Assembly: GCF_020532605.1 (NCBI RefSeq)
Contig: NZ_JAJATW010000003.1
Coordinates: forward strand, 181,015-245,014
Reading direction: 5' to 3'
DNA: 64,000 nt
Origin: Marinomonas algarum
Lineage (GTDB): Bacteria > Pseudomonadota > Gammaproteobacteria > Pseudomonadales > Marinomonadaceae
Shown here: piece by piece, positions 27,893 through 39,300 of the stretch
Numbering within the stretch: the stretch's first letter is position 1
How the letters are laid out: each line of letters begins with the position of its first letter
Translations under genes and position numbers: made by a program
Notes under the pieces: model-generated
What the model saw: only the letters and a program-made list of their open reading frames with translations
The model's database searches: none
Told to the model about the DNA's origin: nothing

Positions 27893-29239
27893 TTAATCTG
27901 CCATTTTAGAAGAAACAACAGCCTCTACTTCTGCCACCAAATAATCCACAAGCTCATCCACTGTCTCATCTTCTCGCCCTTCCACCATCACACGAATCAA
28001 AGGCTCAGTACCGGATGCTCTAAGCAGAACACGACCAAGCCCATTCAACCGCTCGTTAGCGACGGCAATGGCTTTTTGTAAGGCCGGCTCTTCGTTTGGC
28101 ACAAACCGTTTGGCTACACGGATATTTTTAAGCTTTTGGGGGAATTTAACCAAGCCAACAAGTAACTCATCAAGGCTCTTCTCTTCCTCAACCATCGCTC
28201 TCAACACTTGCAATGCGGCAATAATACCATCGCCCGTCGTTGTTATTGATTTACATACGATATGACCCGATGGCTCACCACCCAAAACCCAGCCATGCTG
28301 AACCAGTTTTTCGTTGACGTAACGATCGCCAACAGCGGCCCGACTAAAACCAATACCTGTTTCAGAGAAAGCCAGCTCTAAACCAAAATTACTCATAAGA
28401 GTGCCCACAACACCGCCACTAAAACGGCCTGTACGCATTAGATGGTTGGCAATAATATACAAAATATCATCCCCATCACGCACCACACCATTACGGTCGA
28501 CTAATATGAGGCGGTCTCCATCACCATCTAGAGCAATACCGATGTCAGCTTCTTCTGCCAACACATTTTTGCGCAGCAATTCAGGCTTTGTCGCACCACT
28601 AAACTCATTGATGTTCAAACCATCTGGGTTGACACCAATTGAAATCACCTCGGCACCCAACTCAGAAAACACTTTGGGTGCGACGTGATACGTTGCGCCA
28701 TCTGCGCAGTCTACAACAATTTTCAGCCCACTCAGTTGCAAGCCAATAGGGAAGGTTCCCTTGCAGTATTCAACATAACGGCCCGCAGCATCATCAATGC
28801 GTCGAGCACGACCAATACGGTCTGAATCAACAACGACCATAGGCTGCTCAAGAAAATACTCGATGCGCTCTTCTAGCTCATCGGATATTTTTCCGCCTTC
28901 AGCAGAAAAAAACTTAATCCCATTGTCTGTATAAGGATTGTGAGAGGCACTGATAACAATGCCAGCACTGGCTCGAAAAGTACGCGTTAAATAGGCAATA
29001 GCAGGCGTTGGCATAGGCCCAACCAAACGCACGTCCGCACCAGCCGCTACGATACCGGACTCTAATGCCGACTCAAACATGTAACCAGAAATCCGCGTAT
29101 CTTTACCTATCAGGATTTTCTTATCGTGCTCTTTAAAAACTTGACCCGCTGCCCAGCCCAATTTAAGCATAAACTCTGGTGTTATTGGGTGACTGCCTAC
29201 TTTCCCGCGAATTCCATCTGTACCAAAGTATTTGCGCAT
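27893..29239 (-). CDS. glmM: Phosphoglucosamine mutase GlmM
   Basis: A 448-residue enzyme that converts glucosamine-6-phosphate to glucosamine-1-phosphate for UDP-GlcNAc synthesis. The phosphorylated Ser99 lies in [17 protein letters not shown], the metal loop is DGDGDRL and the substrate loop is GGEPSGH. The ATG at 29239 shares one base with the folP stop (TGATG); a TTG one codon earlier is rejected. Confidence 0.97.
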   Translation of the reverse strand: MRKYFGTDGIRGKVGSHPITPEFMLKLGWAAGQVFKEHDKKILIGKDTRISGYMFESALESGIVAAGADVRLVGPMPTPAIAYLTRTFRASAGIVISASHNPYTDNGIKFFSAEGGKISDELEERIEYFLEQPMVVVDSDRIGRARRIDDAAGRYVEYCKGTFPIGLQLSGLKIVVDCADGATYHVAPKVFSELGAEVISIGVNPDGLNINEFSGATKPELLRKNVLAEEADIGIALDGDGDRLILVDRNGVVRDGDDILYIIANHLMRTGRFSGGVVGTLMSNFGLELAFSETGIGFSRAAVGDRYVNEKLVQHGWVLGGEPSGHIVCKSITTTGDGIIAALQVLRAMVEEEKSLDELLVGLVKFPQKLKNIRVAKRFVPNEEPALQKAIAVANERLNGLGRVLLRASGTEPLIRVMVEGREDETVDELVDYLVAEVEAVVSSKMAD

Positions 29240-30072
29240 CAATCCTCTCTCTCAATCCGATACATTAGCTCTAACATTTCTACATGAGGCTTGACATCAT
29301 GCACTCTAAACATTCGTGCGCCCTTGGCGTAGGTCGCCGCATTGGCTCCCATCGTGCCATAAAGACGCTCATCGATAGGCAAATTCAATACATCGCCTAT
29401 CATGGTTTTTCTGGACACACCGATCAGCACTTCAAAACCAAGCTGTCGAAAATGCTGAGTATGTCGCAGTAAACTTAAATTATGGTCTAGCGTCTTGCCA
29501 AAACCAATACCAGGGTCCAATAAGATGTTCGAGCGATCAATACCGACAGTTTCACAGGCAGCCACCCTCGACAAGAGATAATTTGATACTTCATCAACCA
29601 CAGAAACATAGTTAGGCTGATCCTGCATCGTTTTTGGACCACCTTTCATGTGCATAAGGCAAACAGGCAGGCCTGATTTAGCCGCTGCCTGCAACGCACC
29701 TTCACGCTCAAGCGCACGCACGTCGTTAATCAAACCAGCACCTAGATCTGAACTTAACGTCATCACTTCCGCTGTACTAGTATCAACAGAGACAATCGTA
29801 TCAAAGCGCTGCTTTATTGACTCTATAACGGGAAGGACACGATCAAGCTCTTGCTGAACGCTAATAGGAATGGCGCCTGGGCGAGTAGACTCGCCTCCGA
29901 CATCAATGATGCTAGCACCTTCACTCAGCATTTTTTCTGTGTGAAAAAGAGAAGCATCCAAAGACGAAAAAGACCCGCCATCGGAGAACGAGTCTGGGGT
30001 GACATTTAGAATCCCCATCACATGAGGACGGGACAAGTCGAGTGACTTGTCCCCAAAGGTTATCAATGACAT
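29239..30072 (-). CDS. folP: Dihydropteroate synthase FolP
   Basis: A 277-residue folate enzyme that joins dihydropterin pyrophosphate and p-aminobenzoate; the sulfonamide target. Signatures are [14 protein letters not shown] and [16 protein letters not shown] sequence ([13 protein letters not shown]), with DPGIGFGKT. It lies between ftsH (24-base gap) and glmM (overlap). Confidence 0.97.
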   Translation of the reverse strand: MSLITFGDKSLDLSRPHVMGILNVTPDSFSDGGSFSSLDASLFHTEKMLSEGASIIDVGGESTRPGAIPISVQQELDRVLPVIESIKQRFDTIVSVDTSTAEVMTLSSDLGAGLINDVRALEREGALQAAAKSGLPVCLMHMKGGPKTMQDQPNYVSVVDEVSNYLLSRVAACETVGIDRSNILLDPGIGFGKTLDHNLSLLRHTQHFRQLGFEVLIGVSRKTMIGDVLNLPIDERLYGTMGANAATYAKGARMFRVHDVKPHVEMLELMYRIERED

Positions 30073-30096
30073 AAACGAATCTGAATCAAAGTATCG

Positions 30097-32031
30097 TTAT
30101 TCACTTATCGGCTTTGACGATGGTTCAACATCATCCGCAGCCGATTCCTCAGAAACCACAGGTTCAGCATCAGCACCATCCGATTTAGACGAATTACCTT
30201 TATCTGTCCAACCATCTGGTGGAGAAGGCTTGTTACCATCCATAATTTCTTTAATTTGCTTGGCATCAATCGTTTCATATTGCATCAATGCTTCTGCCAT
30301 GACATCAAGCTTAGAACGATTTTCCTCTAAGATACGTGTTGCCGTTGCGTAACAACGAGTAATGATATCTTGCACTTCAGAATCGATCGTTTTACCTGTT
30401 TCTGGAGAAAAGTAGTTTGATTTACTACCAGTCGGACCAGAAATAATATTGCCGGTGCTATCATCTTCTTCGTAAGCAAATGGCCCTAACTTTTCAGACA
30501 AGCCCCATTTGGTCACCATGTTACGGGCAATACTGGTCGCGCGTTCAATATCGTTGGACGCCCCTGTAGAAACACCATCGAAACCATGAATCAGCTCTTC
30601 GGCAATACGACCACCATACAAACTACACACCTGACTTTCTAGGCCCGTTTTGCTAACACTGTATTTGTCTTCTTCCGGCAGATACATGGTAACCCCTAAG
30701 GCACGACCACGCGGAATAATAGATACCTTATAAACAGGGTCATGCTCAGGCACTAAATAACCAATAATGGTATGCCCCGCTTCGTGGTAAGCCGTGTTGA
30801 GCTTTTCTTTCTCGCTCATCACCATGGTTTTACGCTCTGCACCCATAAGAATTTTATCTTTGGCTAACTCAAGCAACTCCATGTTTACCAAGCGACGGTT
30901 AGAACGCGCCGCAAACAAAGCCGCCTCGTTAATTAGGTTCGCTAGATCCGCACCCGAGAAACCAGGTGTACCGCGGGCAATGTTCTTTGGCTCGACATCA
31001 TCATCACAAGGCACTTTACGCAAATGCACTTTTAGGATTTGCTCACGGCCACGGATATCGGGCAAGCCCACTTGTACTTGACGGTCAAAACGACCTGGAC
31101 GTAACAAAGCAGGGTCCAATACATCTGGGCGGTTTGTTGCGGCAATAACAATAATGCCTTCATTCCCTTCAAAACCGTCCATTTCAACCAACAATTGGTT
31201 CAATGTTTGCTCACGCTCATCATTACCGCCACCCATACCGGAGCCACGATTACGACCTACCGCATCAATCTCATCAATGAAGATGATGCAAGGTGCATGT
31301 TTTTTCGCTTGTTCAAACATATCACGCACACGTGATGCACCGACACCGACAAACATCTCAACGAAATCAGAACCGGATATCGTAAAAAAGGGTACCTTTG
31401 CTTCGCCTGCAATCGCTTTTGCTAGCAAAGTTTTACCCGTACCAGGAGGGCCGCACATTAAGATACCACGAGGAATCTTACCGCCAAGACGTTGAAATTT
31501 TGAAGGCTCACGTAAAAAATCAACCAACTCTTCTGTGTCTTCTTTCGCTTCATCACAACCCGCTACGTCTGCGAAGGTTGTTTTGATTTGATCTTCAGGC
31601 AACAAGCGTGCTTTGGATTTACCAAAAGACATTGGACCGCCTTTACCACCGCCACCACCTTGCATTTGGCGCATAAAGAACATAAAAATGGCAAGAATAA
31701 GAAGAATGGGGAAACTGGCTACAAGCAACTGAGTCCAAATGCTTTGCTGTTCAGGCATACGCCCTTCAACAATGACATTGTTACTTAATAAGTCATCCAT
31801 TATTTTAGGGTCTGCCGCCGCAGGACGCACTGTATCGAAGGTGTCACCGCTGGTGCGGCTACCGCTAATGGTATAACCATCAACCACCACTTTGGCGATA
31901 CGGCCATCTTGCACTTCTTTCACAAACTCAGAGTAAGTGATTCGGTTTGTGTCCGGCGTAGTATTAAAATTATTAAACACTGTGAGCAGTACAGCAGCAA
32001 TGACCAACCACAACAGTATATTTTTCAGCAT
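30097..32031 (-). CDS. ftsH: ATP-dependent zinc metalloprotease FtsH
   Basis: A 644-residue inner-membrane AAA+ protease that degrades membrane and regulatory proteins. Two membrane helices flank a periplasmic part (near residues 4-22 and about 100-120). Walker A is GPPGTGKT, the pore/second region has [10 protein letters not shown], and the zinc site is HEAGH. The C-terminus is Ser/Asp-rich. ATG at 32031 aligns with E. coli ([11 protein letters not shown]). However a GAGG site stands seven bases before an in-frame TTG at 32040, so three more residues are possible. Confidence 0.95.
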   Translation of the reverse strand: MLKNILLWLVIAAVLLTVFNNFNTTPDTNRITYSEFVKEVQDGRIAKVVVDGYTISGSRTSGDTFDTVRPAAADPKIMDDLLSNNVIVEGRMPEQQSIWTQLLVASFPILLILAIFMFFMRQMQGGGGGKGGPMSFGKSKARLLPEDQIKTTFADVAGCDEAKEDTEELVDFLREPSKFQRLGGKIPRGILMCGPPGTGKTLLAKAIAGEAKVPFFTISGSDFVEMFVGVGASRVRDMFEQAKKHAPCIIFIDEIDAVGRNRGSGMGGGNDEREQTLNQLLVEMDGFEGNEGIIVIAATNRPDVLDPALLRPGRFDRQVQVGLPDIRGREQILKVHLRKVPCDDDVEPKNIARGTPGFSGADLANLINEAALFAARSNRRLVNMELLELAKDKILMGAERKTMVMSEKEKLNTAYHEAGHTIIGYLVPEHDPVYKVSIIPRGRALGVTMYLPEEDKYSVSKTGLESQVCSLYGGRIAEELIHGFDGVSTGASNDIERATSIARNMVTKWGLSEKLGPFAYEEDDSTGNIISGPTGSKSNYFSPETGKTIDSEVQDIITRCYATATRILEENRSKLDVMAEALMQYETIDAKQIKEIMDGNKPSPPDGWTDKGNSSKSDGADAEPVVSEESAADDVEPSSKPISE

Positions 32032-32100
32032 ATCGTTCAAGAGCACACCTCTTAACGGTTATTTAAAATGTTACTGGTTATCATACCAGAACACGTCCCA

Positions 32101-32721
32101 TTAACCTTTAAATTGTCTTCCTAATAAGTAAACTTCACGACTTCTTGGTCGTGATGCATCTGGTTTACGCGTAATTACAGAGCCAAACTGCGCTCTCATG
32201 GTTTTAAGGTATTCTTCAAACCCCTCCCCTTGAAACACTTTGACCAAAAAGTTTCCGCCTGGACGCAACACCTGGGCCGCCATATCCAGAGCAAGTTCAA
32301 CAAGATACATAGCTTGTGGCTGATCAGCAGAACTATTACCACTCATATTGGGGGCCATATCCGAAATTACAAGATCTGCTTTTTCTTCACCTATTTCAGC
32401 TAAAATAGCCTCGTACACCGCTTGCTCAGTGAAATCTCCTTGAACAAACGCCACCCCAGGTAAAGGCGCCATTTCCAAAATGTCTGAGGCAACGATTGTT
32501 GCTTTATCACCCACCAGTTTCGCGGCCACTTGAGACCATCCGCCTGGCGCAGCACCTAAGTCAATAATACGCATAGCAGGTCGAAAAAGTTTATCTTTGT
32601 CGTTGATCTCTAACAGCTTATAACTGGCCCTAGAGCGATAGCCGTCTTGTTGGGATTTTTTGACATAAGGATCATCGAAATGTTCCTTCATCCAATTATT
32701 ACTACTTTTTGATCTTGCCAC
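32101..32721 (-). CDS. rlmE: 23S rRNA 2'-O-methyltransferase RlmE (FtsJ)
   Basis: A 206-residue SAM-dependent enzyme that methylates U2552 of 23S rRNA. Conserved are [15 protein letters not shown], the SAM loop [23 protein letters not shown] and [10 protein letters not shown], with the K-D-K-E type catalytic residues in the expected order. It leads into ftsH (69-base gap) and is divergent from yhbY, as in E. coli. Confidence 0.97.
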   Translation of the reverse strand: MARSKSSNNWMKEHFDDPYVKKSQQDGYRSRASYKLLEINDKDKLFRPAMRIIDLGAAPGGWSQVAAKLVGDKATIVASDILEMAPLPGVAFVQGDFTEQAVYEAILAEIGEEKADLVISDMAPNMSGNSSADQPQAMYLVELALDMAAQVLRPGGNFLVKVFQGEGFEEYLKTMRAQFGSVITRKPDASRPRSREVYLLGRQFKG

Positions 32722-32755
32722 GTTTTCGTCATACCTAAATCAGTCAATATTCCGC

Positions 32756-32761
32756 TATAAT
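32756..32761 (+). promoter_or_regulatory. Candidate -10 of a yhbY promoter
   Basis: A perfect TATAAT in the divergent rlmE/yhbY gap, 60 bases before yhbY; no good -35 is seen. The following leader has a CCTCTT...AAGAGG inverted repeat (32771-32794). Confidence 0.4.
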
Positions 32762-32820
32762 ATCGCTTAACCTCTTAAGCCTCCAATAAAGAGGGTCAAC
32801 TAATATGAGAAAATTTTACT

Positions 32821-33123
32821 ATGAGTCTTACAAACGCCCAAAAAAAGCAATATCGCCTAATCGGACATGCACTTAATCCTGTCGTTATGATTGCGGGCAA
32901 TGGATTAACAGAACCGGTCTTGGTCGAAATCGATCGTGCCTTAGAAGATCACGAACTCATTAAGGTACGAATCAGCATTATGGACCGCGACGTTCGCACT
33001 GCCTTGATCGCTGAAATCAGCAAAATCATGAAATGTGAAACGGTACAAACCATCGGCAAGGTTGCACTCTTTTACCGAGCTGCGCTCAAGCCTAACCCAA
33101 AGTTATCCAATCTATTGCGCTAG
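32821..33123 (+). CDS. yhbY: YhbY family ribosome-assembly RNA-binding protein (CRM domain)
   Basis: A 100-residue single CRM domain. The signature is LNPVVMIAGNGLTEPVLVEIDRALEDHELIKVRI, with the GxxG-like loop of RNA-binding CRM proteins. By family knowledge it associates with pre-50S particles. Its position divergent from rlmE-ftsH is conserved in E. coli. Confidence 0.95.
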   Translation: MSLTNAQKKQYRLIGHALNPVVMIAGNGLTEPVLVEIDRALEDHELIKVRISIMDRDVRTALIAEISKIMKCETVQTIGKVALFYRAALKPNPKLSNLLR

Positions 33124-33259
33124 CCTTAACGCTTCCATGCATAAGAGGTAGTTCTGCTTTGTTTTACAAAACACTTTTTTGTTTAAAAAACAGGCTATCT
33201 CTAAATTCCTGACAGATTGAGCCGATATCTTAAAAAGCTTATTTTGAGGAATTGTCGCT

Positions 33260-34102
33260 ATGTTGTTTGTCGAAGCAATTAATAAGACTATTACGCAGTC
33301 AAACGAAAAAAAACTGCTTGCTAGAAACAAATATCGACCCGCCAGTCACCATCATGATTCTGTTGAATTAAGCTCTGCTGCACACGAAGTAAAAGAGATT
33401 TACCTTAGCAGTGAAGAGAAAACCACGCTCTCCGCCGCATCCAGTATTTTTGCGAATATAATTGAGCATGTACTGAATCATTGCTTTAACACCATCACAC
33501 ACTTGCACTCACCAGAAGAAATCAATGTCGATATAAAAGACTGGGTCCTATTTCTACAGGTGCCTCCTCTGGCGAATAACAACCATTCAGGCAGTAACCA
33601 ACCATCGCCACAAAACGCTTACAAGCCAACGTCCAAGAAATCACTTATTTTTCATATCCCTGTGAAGCCATTTTATGGCACCGCCATTAATATGACGTTA
33701 ATGATGTCGTCACACCAAGGCTCGCCAAAAACGCCAAGTTGTTTTGATCATTTACCAAAAGAAAGCCAGCTTTCCACTCTGCACACACCCTATCCACCGG
33801 AGTTTTTGTCCCAGCAAACTCAGCATTATCATATTTTCATCGATCAAGACGGTGAGCCTGATCAACTCAACCCGCTGTACAGCTTGGTCAATCAAAGTCG
33901 ATTGTTGGATGAGAGTCTTTTTTCAGAGGAAACATTTGGTTTACGTATCTGGCGTGCAAAAAATGGCACGCTCATACCGGCGGCACTCGGTGATAGACAA
34001 ATCGGGCTACTCTTTGTAGAGCATTACCTCCCTTTATCTGGCAATGCAAACAACCAAGAAATGGCGAGTGGACAAGTCAATAACTTATACACAAAAGCCT
34101 AG
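33260..34102 (+). CDS. Hypothetical protein, 280 residues
   Basis: Not recognised. A soluble protein with no signal peptide or membrane helix. The N-terminus is helical and includes EVKEIYLSSEEKTTLSAASSIFANIIEH; the middle is Ser/Pro/Asn-rich; the C-terminal half contains HYHIFIDQDGEPDQLNPLYSLVNQS and LRIWRAKNGTLIPAALGDRQIG, likely beta-rich. A GAGG lies ten bases before the ATG. It is single, between yhbY and a strong terminator. Codon use does not look foreign. Confidence 0.65.
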   Translation: MLFVEAINKTITQSNEKKLLARNKYRPASHHHDSVELSSAAHEVKEIYLSSEEKTTLSAASSIFANIIEHVLNHCFNTITHLHSPEEINVDIKDWVLFLQVPPLANNNHSGSNQPSPQNAYKPTSKKSLIFHIPVKPFYGTAINMTLMMSSHQGSPKTPSCFDHLPKESQLSTLHTPYPPEFLSQQTQHYHIFIDQDGEPDQLNPLYSLVNQSRLLDESLFSEETFGLRIWRAKNGTLIPAALGDRQIGLLFVEHYLPLSGNANNQEMASGQVNNLYTKA

Positions 34103-34120
34103 TCGTTAGCCGCCAGAGCA

Positions 34121-34155
34121 AAAAAAACCTCTTACGTTTTCACATAAGAGGTTTT
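34121..34155. terminator. Bidirectional terminator between unknown gene and erpA
   Basis: An 11-base stem AAAACCTCTTA / TAAGAGGTTTT with a ten-base loop, with A-runs on the left and T-runs on the right. It can end both the 280-residue ORF and erpA. Confidence 0.85.
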
Positions 34156-34178
34156 ATCGTGGTTTGGTTTGGCTTATT

Positions 34179-34526
34179 TTAAATACTGAAACTTGCACCA
34201 CAACCACAGGTAGACGTTGCATTAGGGTTCTGTACAACAAAACGCGAACCTTCTAAGTTTTCTTTATAATCGACTTCTGAGCCGACTAGGTATTGAAAAC
34301 TCAACGGATCAACGACCAAGGTAACACCGTTACGCTGAACCTCTGTGTCGTCTTCTTGGTGTTCTTCATCAAAAGTGAAGCCATACTGGAAACCAGAACA
34401 CCCACCTCCTGTGACATAAACTCGCAACATGAGCCGATCATTCTCTTCCTCTTCAATCAGAGATTGCAACTTCGCGGCCGCTGCGTCTGTAAACTCAATA
34501 GGATCTATCGATTCAACCATGCTCAT
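34179..34526 (-). CDS. erpA: Iron-sulfur cluster insertion protein ErpA
   Basis: A 115-residue A-type carrier that delivers Fe-S clusters to apoproteins such as those of isoprenoid synthesis. The three cluster-binding cysteines are Cys43 ([11 protein letters not shown]), Cys107 and Cys109 ([11 protein letters not shown]). The ATG at 34526 gives the family length; a further upstream frame to 34565 would pass through the promoter. ATG at 34520 is an alternative. The promoter carries an IscR-type site. Confidence 0.95.
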   Translation of the reverse strand: MSMVESIDPIEFTDAAAAKLQSLIEEEENDRLMLRVYVTGGGCSGFQYGFTFDEEHQEDDTEVQRNGVTLVVDPLSFQYLVGSEVDYKENLEGSRFVVQNPNATSTCGCGASFSI

Positions 34527-34556
34527 TTCAACACCATAAACTATTCTAATAGTTGG

Positions 34557-34586
34557 ATTATCCACTTATCCGAGTAATTTAGTCAA
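34557..34586 (-). promoter_or_regulatory. Promoter of erpA
   Basis: Minus strand -35 TTGACT (34581-34586, 5 of 6), 18-base spacer, -10 GATAAT (34557-34562, 5 of 6). Transcription would start about 24 bases before erpA, near an inverted repeat ACTATT-CT-AATAGT (34540-34553). Confidence 0.65.
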
Positions 34587-34590
34587 GTAT
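34566..34590 (-). promoter_or_regulatory. IscR type 1-like binding site over the erpA promoter
   Basis: Read on the minus strand, this 25-base stretch (starting ATACTTGACTAAATTA) agrees by my count with 22 of 25 positions of the E. coli IscR type 1 consensus. It covers the -35 and most of the spacer, a position for repression. E. coli erpA (yadR) is known to be repressed by [2Fe-2S]-IscR. iscR is not in the window. Confidence 0.7.
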
Positions 34591-34593
34591 TGA

Positions 34594-36180
34594 TCAATGT
34601 TCACGAGTAGAGCGAAAACGCACCTGTGGCCACTTTTCTTCTGCCATCATAAGGTTAACGCGTGTAGGAGCCAGGTAAGTTAAATGCCCACCACCATCGA
34701 TGGCCAGGTTATCACGACATTTATTCTGGAATTCTTCAAACTTTTTAGGGTCATCACACTCAACCCAACGTGCCGTGTTGACATTAACGGGCTCATAAAT
34801 ACATTCCACCTTGTATTCATCTTTTAAGCGATAGGCGACGACCTCATACTGCAGCTGACCCACCGCCCCAACAATCAGTTCATTGTTGCGCTGGGGCATA
34901 AATAATTGGGTAGACCCTTCTTCTGACAACTGTTGCAAGCCCTTTTGCAACGCCTTCATTTTCATCGGATCTTTTAGGCGAACTCGACGGAACAACTCTG
35001 GCGCAAAATGAGGGATGCCGGTAAATTTCAAATCTTCGCCTTCTGTAAAGGTGTCACCAATCTGAATCGTGCCGTGGTTATGCAACCCAATAATGTCCCC
35101 AGAAAACGCTTCTTCAACGCCTTCTCGGTCTCCGGCTGTAAAAGAAACCGCGTCGGTTACTTTAATGTCTTTGCCTAAACGACAGTGGCGCATCTTCATG
35201 CCGCGGCGATAGGTACCAGAACACACACGCATAAAGGCAATACGGTCACGATGTTTTGGGTCCATGTTGGCTTGGATTTTAAACACAAACCCAGAGAACT
35301 TTTCTTCTTTTGCCGACACATTTCGGCTGTTGGTATCACGATCAATTGGAGCAGGTGCCCACTCAACAAAGCCGTCCAGCATTTCTCGTACACCAAAGTT
35401 AGATAAAGCGGTACCGAAGAACACAGGCGTTAACTGCCCTTCCAAGTAGGCCTCTAAGTCAAACTCATGACTGGCGCCACGCACCAACTCAACTTCGTCG
35501 ACATAGCTCTCCCAGTCGTCTCCTAGCAACTCCTTCGCTTCATCCGAATGAAGACCTTCGATACGAATATCATCCATCAAGGTGTGACCGCGACCACGAA
35601 CAAACACATGAATGGTGTCTGTGTATAAGTTGTAAACACCTTTAAAAAAGTCGCTCATGCCAATTGGCCAAGTGATCGGCGCAGCAGCAATTTTCAATAC
35701 TTCTTCAACTTCGTCTAATAGATCAATCGGATCACGAATATCACGGTCCATCTTATTAATGAAGGTTAAAATCGGTGTATCTCGTAAACGACAAACATCC
35801 ATCAACTTAATGGTTCGATCCTCAACCCCTTTCGCTCCATCAATGATCATCAACACAGAGTCAACCGCAGTCAGTGTACGATAGGTGTCTTCCGAGAAGT
35901 CTTCGTGCCCTGGTGTGTCCAGCAAGTTAACCATGCGGTCTTTGTAGGGAAACTGCATCACAGAGGAAGTAATGGAAATACCCCGTTGTTGCTCCATCGC
36001 CATCCAGTCAGAGGTTGCGTGCTTGTCGCCCTTTCGCCCTTTTACCGAACCTGCGGTTTGAATCAACTGACCAAGCAACAAAAGCTTCTCAGTGATGGTG
36101 GTTTTACCCGCATCGGGGTGCGAAATAATGGCAAACGTACGACGTTGTTCAACTTGTTCTAATAACTCTGTATTCGACAT
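34594..36180 (-). CDS. prfC: Peptide chain release factor 3
   Basis: A 528-residue translational GTPase that removes RF1/RF2 from the ribosome. The G domain has [47 protein letters not shown] and INKMDRD. Length equals E. coli RF3 (529). ATG at 36180 is chosen because an AGAAG stands nine bases upstream; an ATG three codons earlier is possible. Confidence 0.95.
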   Translation of the reverse strand: MSNTELLEQVEQRRTFAIISHPDAGKTTITEKLLLLGQLIQTAGSVKGRKGDKHATSDWMAMEQQRGISITSSVMQFPYKDRMVNLLDTPGHEDFSEDTYRTLTAVDSVLMIIDGAKGVEDRTIKLMDVCRLRDTPILTFINKMDRDIRDPIDLLDEVEEVLKIAAAPITWPIGMSDFFKGVYNLYTDTIHVFVRGRGHTLMDDIRIEGLHSDEAKELLGDDWESYVDEVELVRGASHEFDLEAYLEGQLTPVFFGTALSNFGVREMLDGFVEWAPAPIDRDTNSRNVSAKEEKFSGFVFKIQANMDPKHRDRIAFMRVCSGTYRRGMKMRHCRLGKDIKVTDAVSFTAGDREGVEEAFSGDIIGLHNHGTIQIGDTFTEGEDLKFTGIPHFAPELFRRVRLKDPMKMKALQKGLQQLSEEGSTQLFMPQRNNELIVGAVGQLQYEVVAYRLKDEYKVECIYEPVNVNTARWVECDDPKKFEEFQNKCRDNLAIDGGGHLTYLAPTRVNLMMAEEKWPQVRFRSTREH

Positions 36181-36343
36181 GGATAGCATCTTCTAATTTA
36201 ACGCAGACTGGTGACGGCTGTTTTACAAACAGATCAGGCACAAAACTGAGGGGTTAATTTTCAATGGCGGTATTTTCACCGATCTGACCGCTAGACACAA
36301 TAAATGCTTAACAAAATGACGGCTTTCTGACTTTATTTTGGCC

Positions 36344-36371
36344 AAAAAAAAGAGCCCATCGCAGGCTCTTT
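36344..36371 (-). terminator. Terminator of the RND pump operon
   Basis: Eight-base stem AAAGAGCC / GGCTCTTT with a seven-base loop; on the minus strand a T-run follows. It is 25 bases after the stop of the RND transporter gene. Confidence 0.85.
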
Positions 36372-36395
36372 CTGGTACTCACTTACTTAAGCATT

Positions 36396-39300
36396 TTACT
36401 CACCCGTCTGCTCTGATCGCTCCTGATCCGATAAACCATCTGGGCGTTTCGGAAATATACGGCGTACAACAACGAAGAACAGTGGCACAAAGAAAATCGC
36501 CAATACCGTTGCGGTTAGTGTCCCCCCAACAATACCAGAACCAATTGAAATACGGCTGTTTGCACCGGCACCTGATGACAACGCCAGCGGCAAGGTTCCT
36601 ACCATAAAGGCCATTGACGTCATAATAATGGGACGTAGACGTAGCCGCGCGGCTTGTGCAGCAGCATCCCAAACATTCAACCCTCGACGATAAGCCGCCT
36701 CGGCAAACTCCACAATCAAAATGGCATTTTTTGACGACAAGCCTATGGTGGTTAATAACGCCACCTGGAAGTAAACGTCATTTTCCAAACCACGAAGATG
36801 GGCCGCTGCTGCTGCACCAATGACACCTAACGGAATCACTAGGATTACAGAGAAAGGCACTGTCCAACTTTCGTATAAGGCTGCCAGACACAAGAAGACA
36901 ACGAGAATCGAGATAGCATACAACATCTGCGTCTGCCCACTTGATAAACGCTCTTGATAGGATAATCCACTCCAAGCCCCTGTCACACCCGTTGGCATAC
37001 TGTCTGCGACTCGTTGTAGCTCATCCATTGCCGCACCAGAACTCACACCTTCACTGCCCGCACCTTGAATCTCATAAGAAGCCAGACCATTAAAACGCGT
37101 TAGACTTTTGGGCCCATAGCCCCATTCACTTTGCGCAAAAGCAGAAAAAGGTGTCATTGTGTTATCGCTACCACGAACATACCAATGCTGCAGATCTTCA
37201 GGAGAAGAACGGTATTTGGCTTCACCCTGCATATACACCGTTTTTACTCGACCACGATCGATAAAATCGTTCACATAACTGCCTGCCCAAGCACTGCTGA
37301 GTGTTGAGCTAATATCTGACATAGACAAACCCAACGCCGAGGCTTTTTCTTGGTCGATATCGATATGCAACTGAGGGGCTTCTGAATTGGAACCTAAACG
37401 CACCCCTGTTAACAAAGGGCTGACATTGGCGCTTTGCAACAAGGCGTCACGCATTTCCAACAAGGTTGCACGATCGGTATTTCCTGAAGCTTGTAATTGA
37501 AAAGTAAAACCACTGCTCTGCCCCAAACCACGAATCGAGGGCGGAATCAAAGAGAATATTCTCGCATCACGAATGCCTGCAAATGCCCCATAAGAACGAC
37601 CTACAATCGCACCCGCACTGTTTTGCGGCCCAATACGCTCGCTCCAATCTTTTAATGCAACAAACGCCATACCTGCATTTTGACCACTGCCCATAAAGCT
37701 AAAGCCAGAAATGGTAAAGACCGCTTTCACGTTGTCTTTTTCGGCGTTCATAAAGTGTTTTTCTATTTCACGCATGACTTTATCGGTACGGGACATACCT
37801 GCCCCTTCTGGTAAAGACACCATAACCATGACACGGCCTTGGTCTTCCGTTGGCAAAAAGCCCGATGGCAAGGACATCATCAAATAGCTTAACCCACCGA
37901 CAATTAATCCGTAGCCAAGCATCCAGCGCACAGGCTTTTTAATCATTCGCCCAACACCACCAAAATATTTATTGGTCGCACGGTCAAAATTACGGTTAAA
38001 CCAACCACCCAAGCCCTTTTGTCCACCGTGATGATTCGGTTTCAAGAAGGTTGCACATAAAGCGGGCGTGAGCGTTAACGCCACGATCACCGACAGGGTC
38101 ATTGCGGCCACGATCGTAATAGAAAACTGGCGGTAAATAACCCCAGTAGAGCCACTGAAGAACGCCATTGGTAAGAAGACCGCAGACAGCACCACAGCAA
38201 TACCGATCAAGGCACTGGTGATTTCTTTCATGGATTTAATGGTGGCCTCTTTTGGCGAGAGTTTTTCTTCCGCCATCACCCGCTCAACGTTTTCGACCAC
38301 AACAATGGCATCGTCCACCAGCAAGCCGATGGACAAAACAATACCGAACATCGTCAAGGTATTAATGGAAAAACCAAACACTTCCAAAACACCAAATGTA
38401 CCCAACAAAACAACTGGCACTGCAATGGCTGGAATCAGGGTCGCACGCCAATTTTGCAAGAAAACAAACATTACGATAATAACAAGAGCAATGGCCTCAA
38501 ACAGTGTTTTCACCACTTCTTCGATGGAGATTCGAATAAAACTCGTGTTATCAACAGGGTAGGCCAACTTGTACCCATCTGGAAGGCTCGGCACCAATCC
38601 ATCCAGTACTGCTTTTACCCCTTCTGATGTAGACAGAGCATTGGCTCCTGGTGCCAACAATACCGCCATACCAGAAGCAGGATGCCCATTTAAACGGGCA
38701 ATATAAGAGTAAGACTCGCTGCCTAACTCCACCTTGGCCACATCACTCAGTCGTACGGTTGCGCCACTGTCGTCATAGGCCAAGATAATGTCACGAAATT
38801 GCTCGGCCGTTTGCAATTTAGACTGAGCCGTCACGGTAACGTTAAGCTCTTGACCCGGTTCAATAGGGTACGCCCCCAAACTGCCTGCAGCCACTTGAGT
38901 ATTCTGAGCCGACACCGCCGCAGACACATCGGATGCCATCAGTTTATAGGACGCTAATTTCAGTGGGTCTAACCAGATACGCATCGCGTATTCCGCACCA
39001 AAAACTTGCACACTACCGACACCATCCACACGGGATACCGCATCTTGCACACTGGAAACCAGGTAATCTGAAATGTCGTTCGCGGCGTCCGTGTCTGTTT
39101 CATCATAGAGCGCAGCAACCATTAAGAAATCCGAGTTAGACTTTTTTACGGTTACGCCATTTTGCTGTACGGAAGTCGGTAAATTAGACGTGACTTGCTG
39201 GATCTTATTCTGTACTTGAACTTGGGCAATATCAGCGTCCGTACCCTGCTCAAACGTGACATTAATCGAGGCTTGACCCGTCGAGGTGCTAGAAGAAGAA

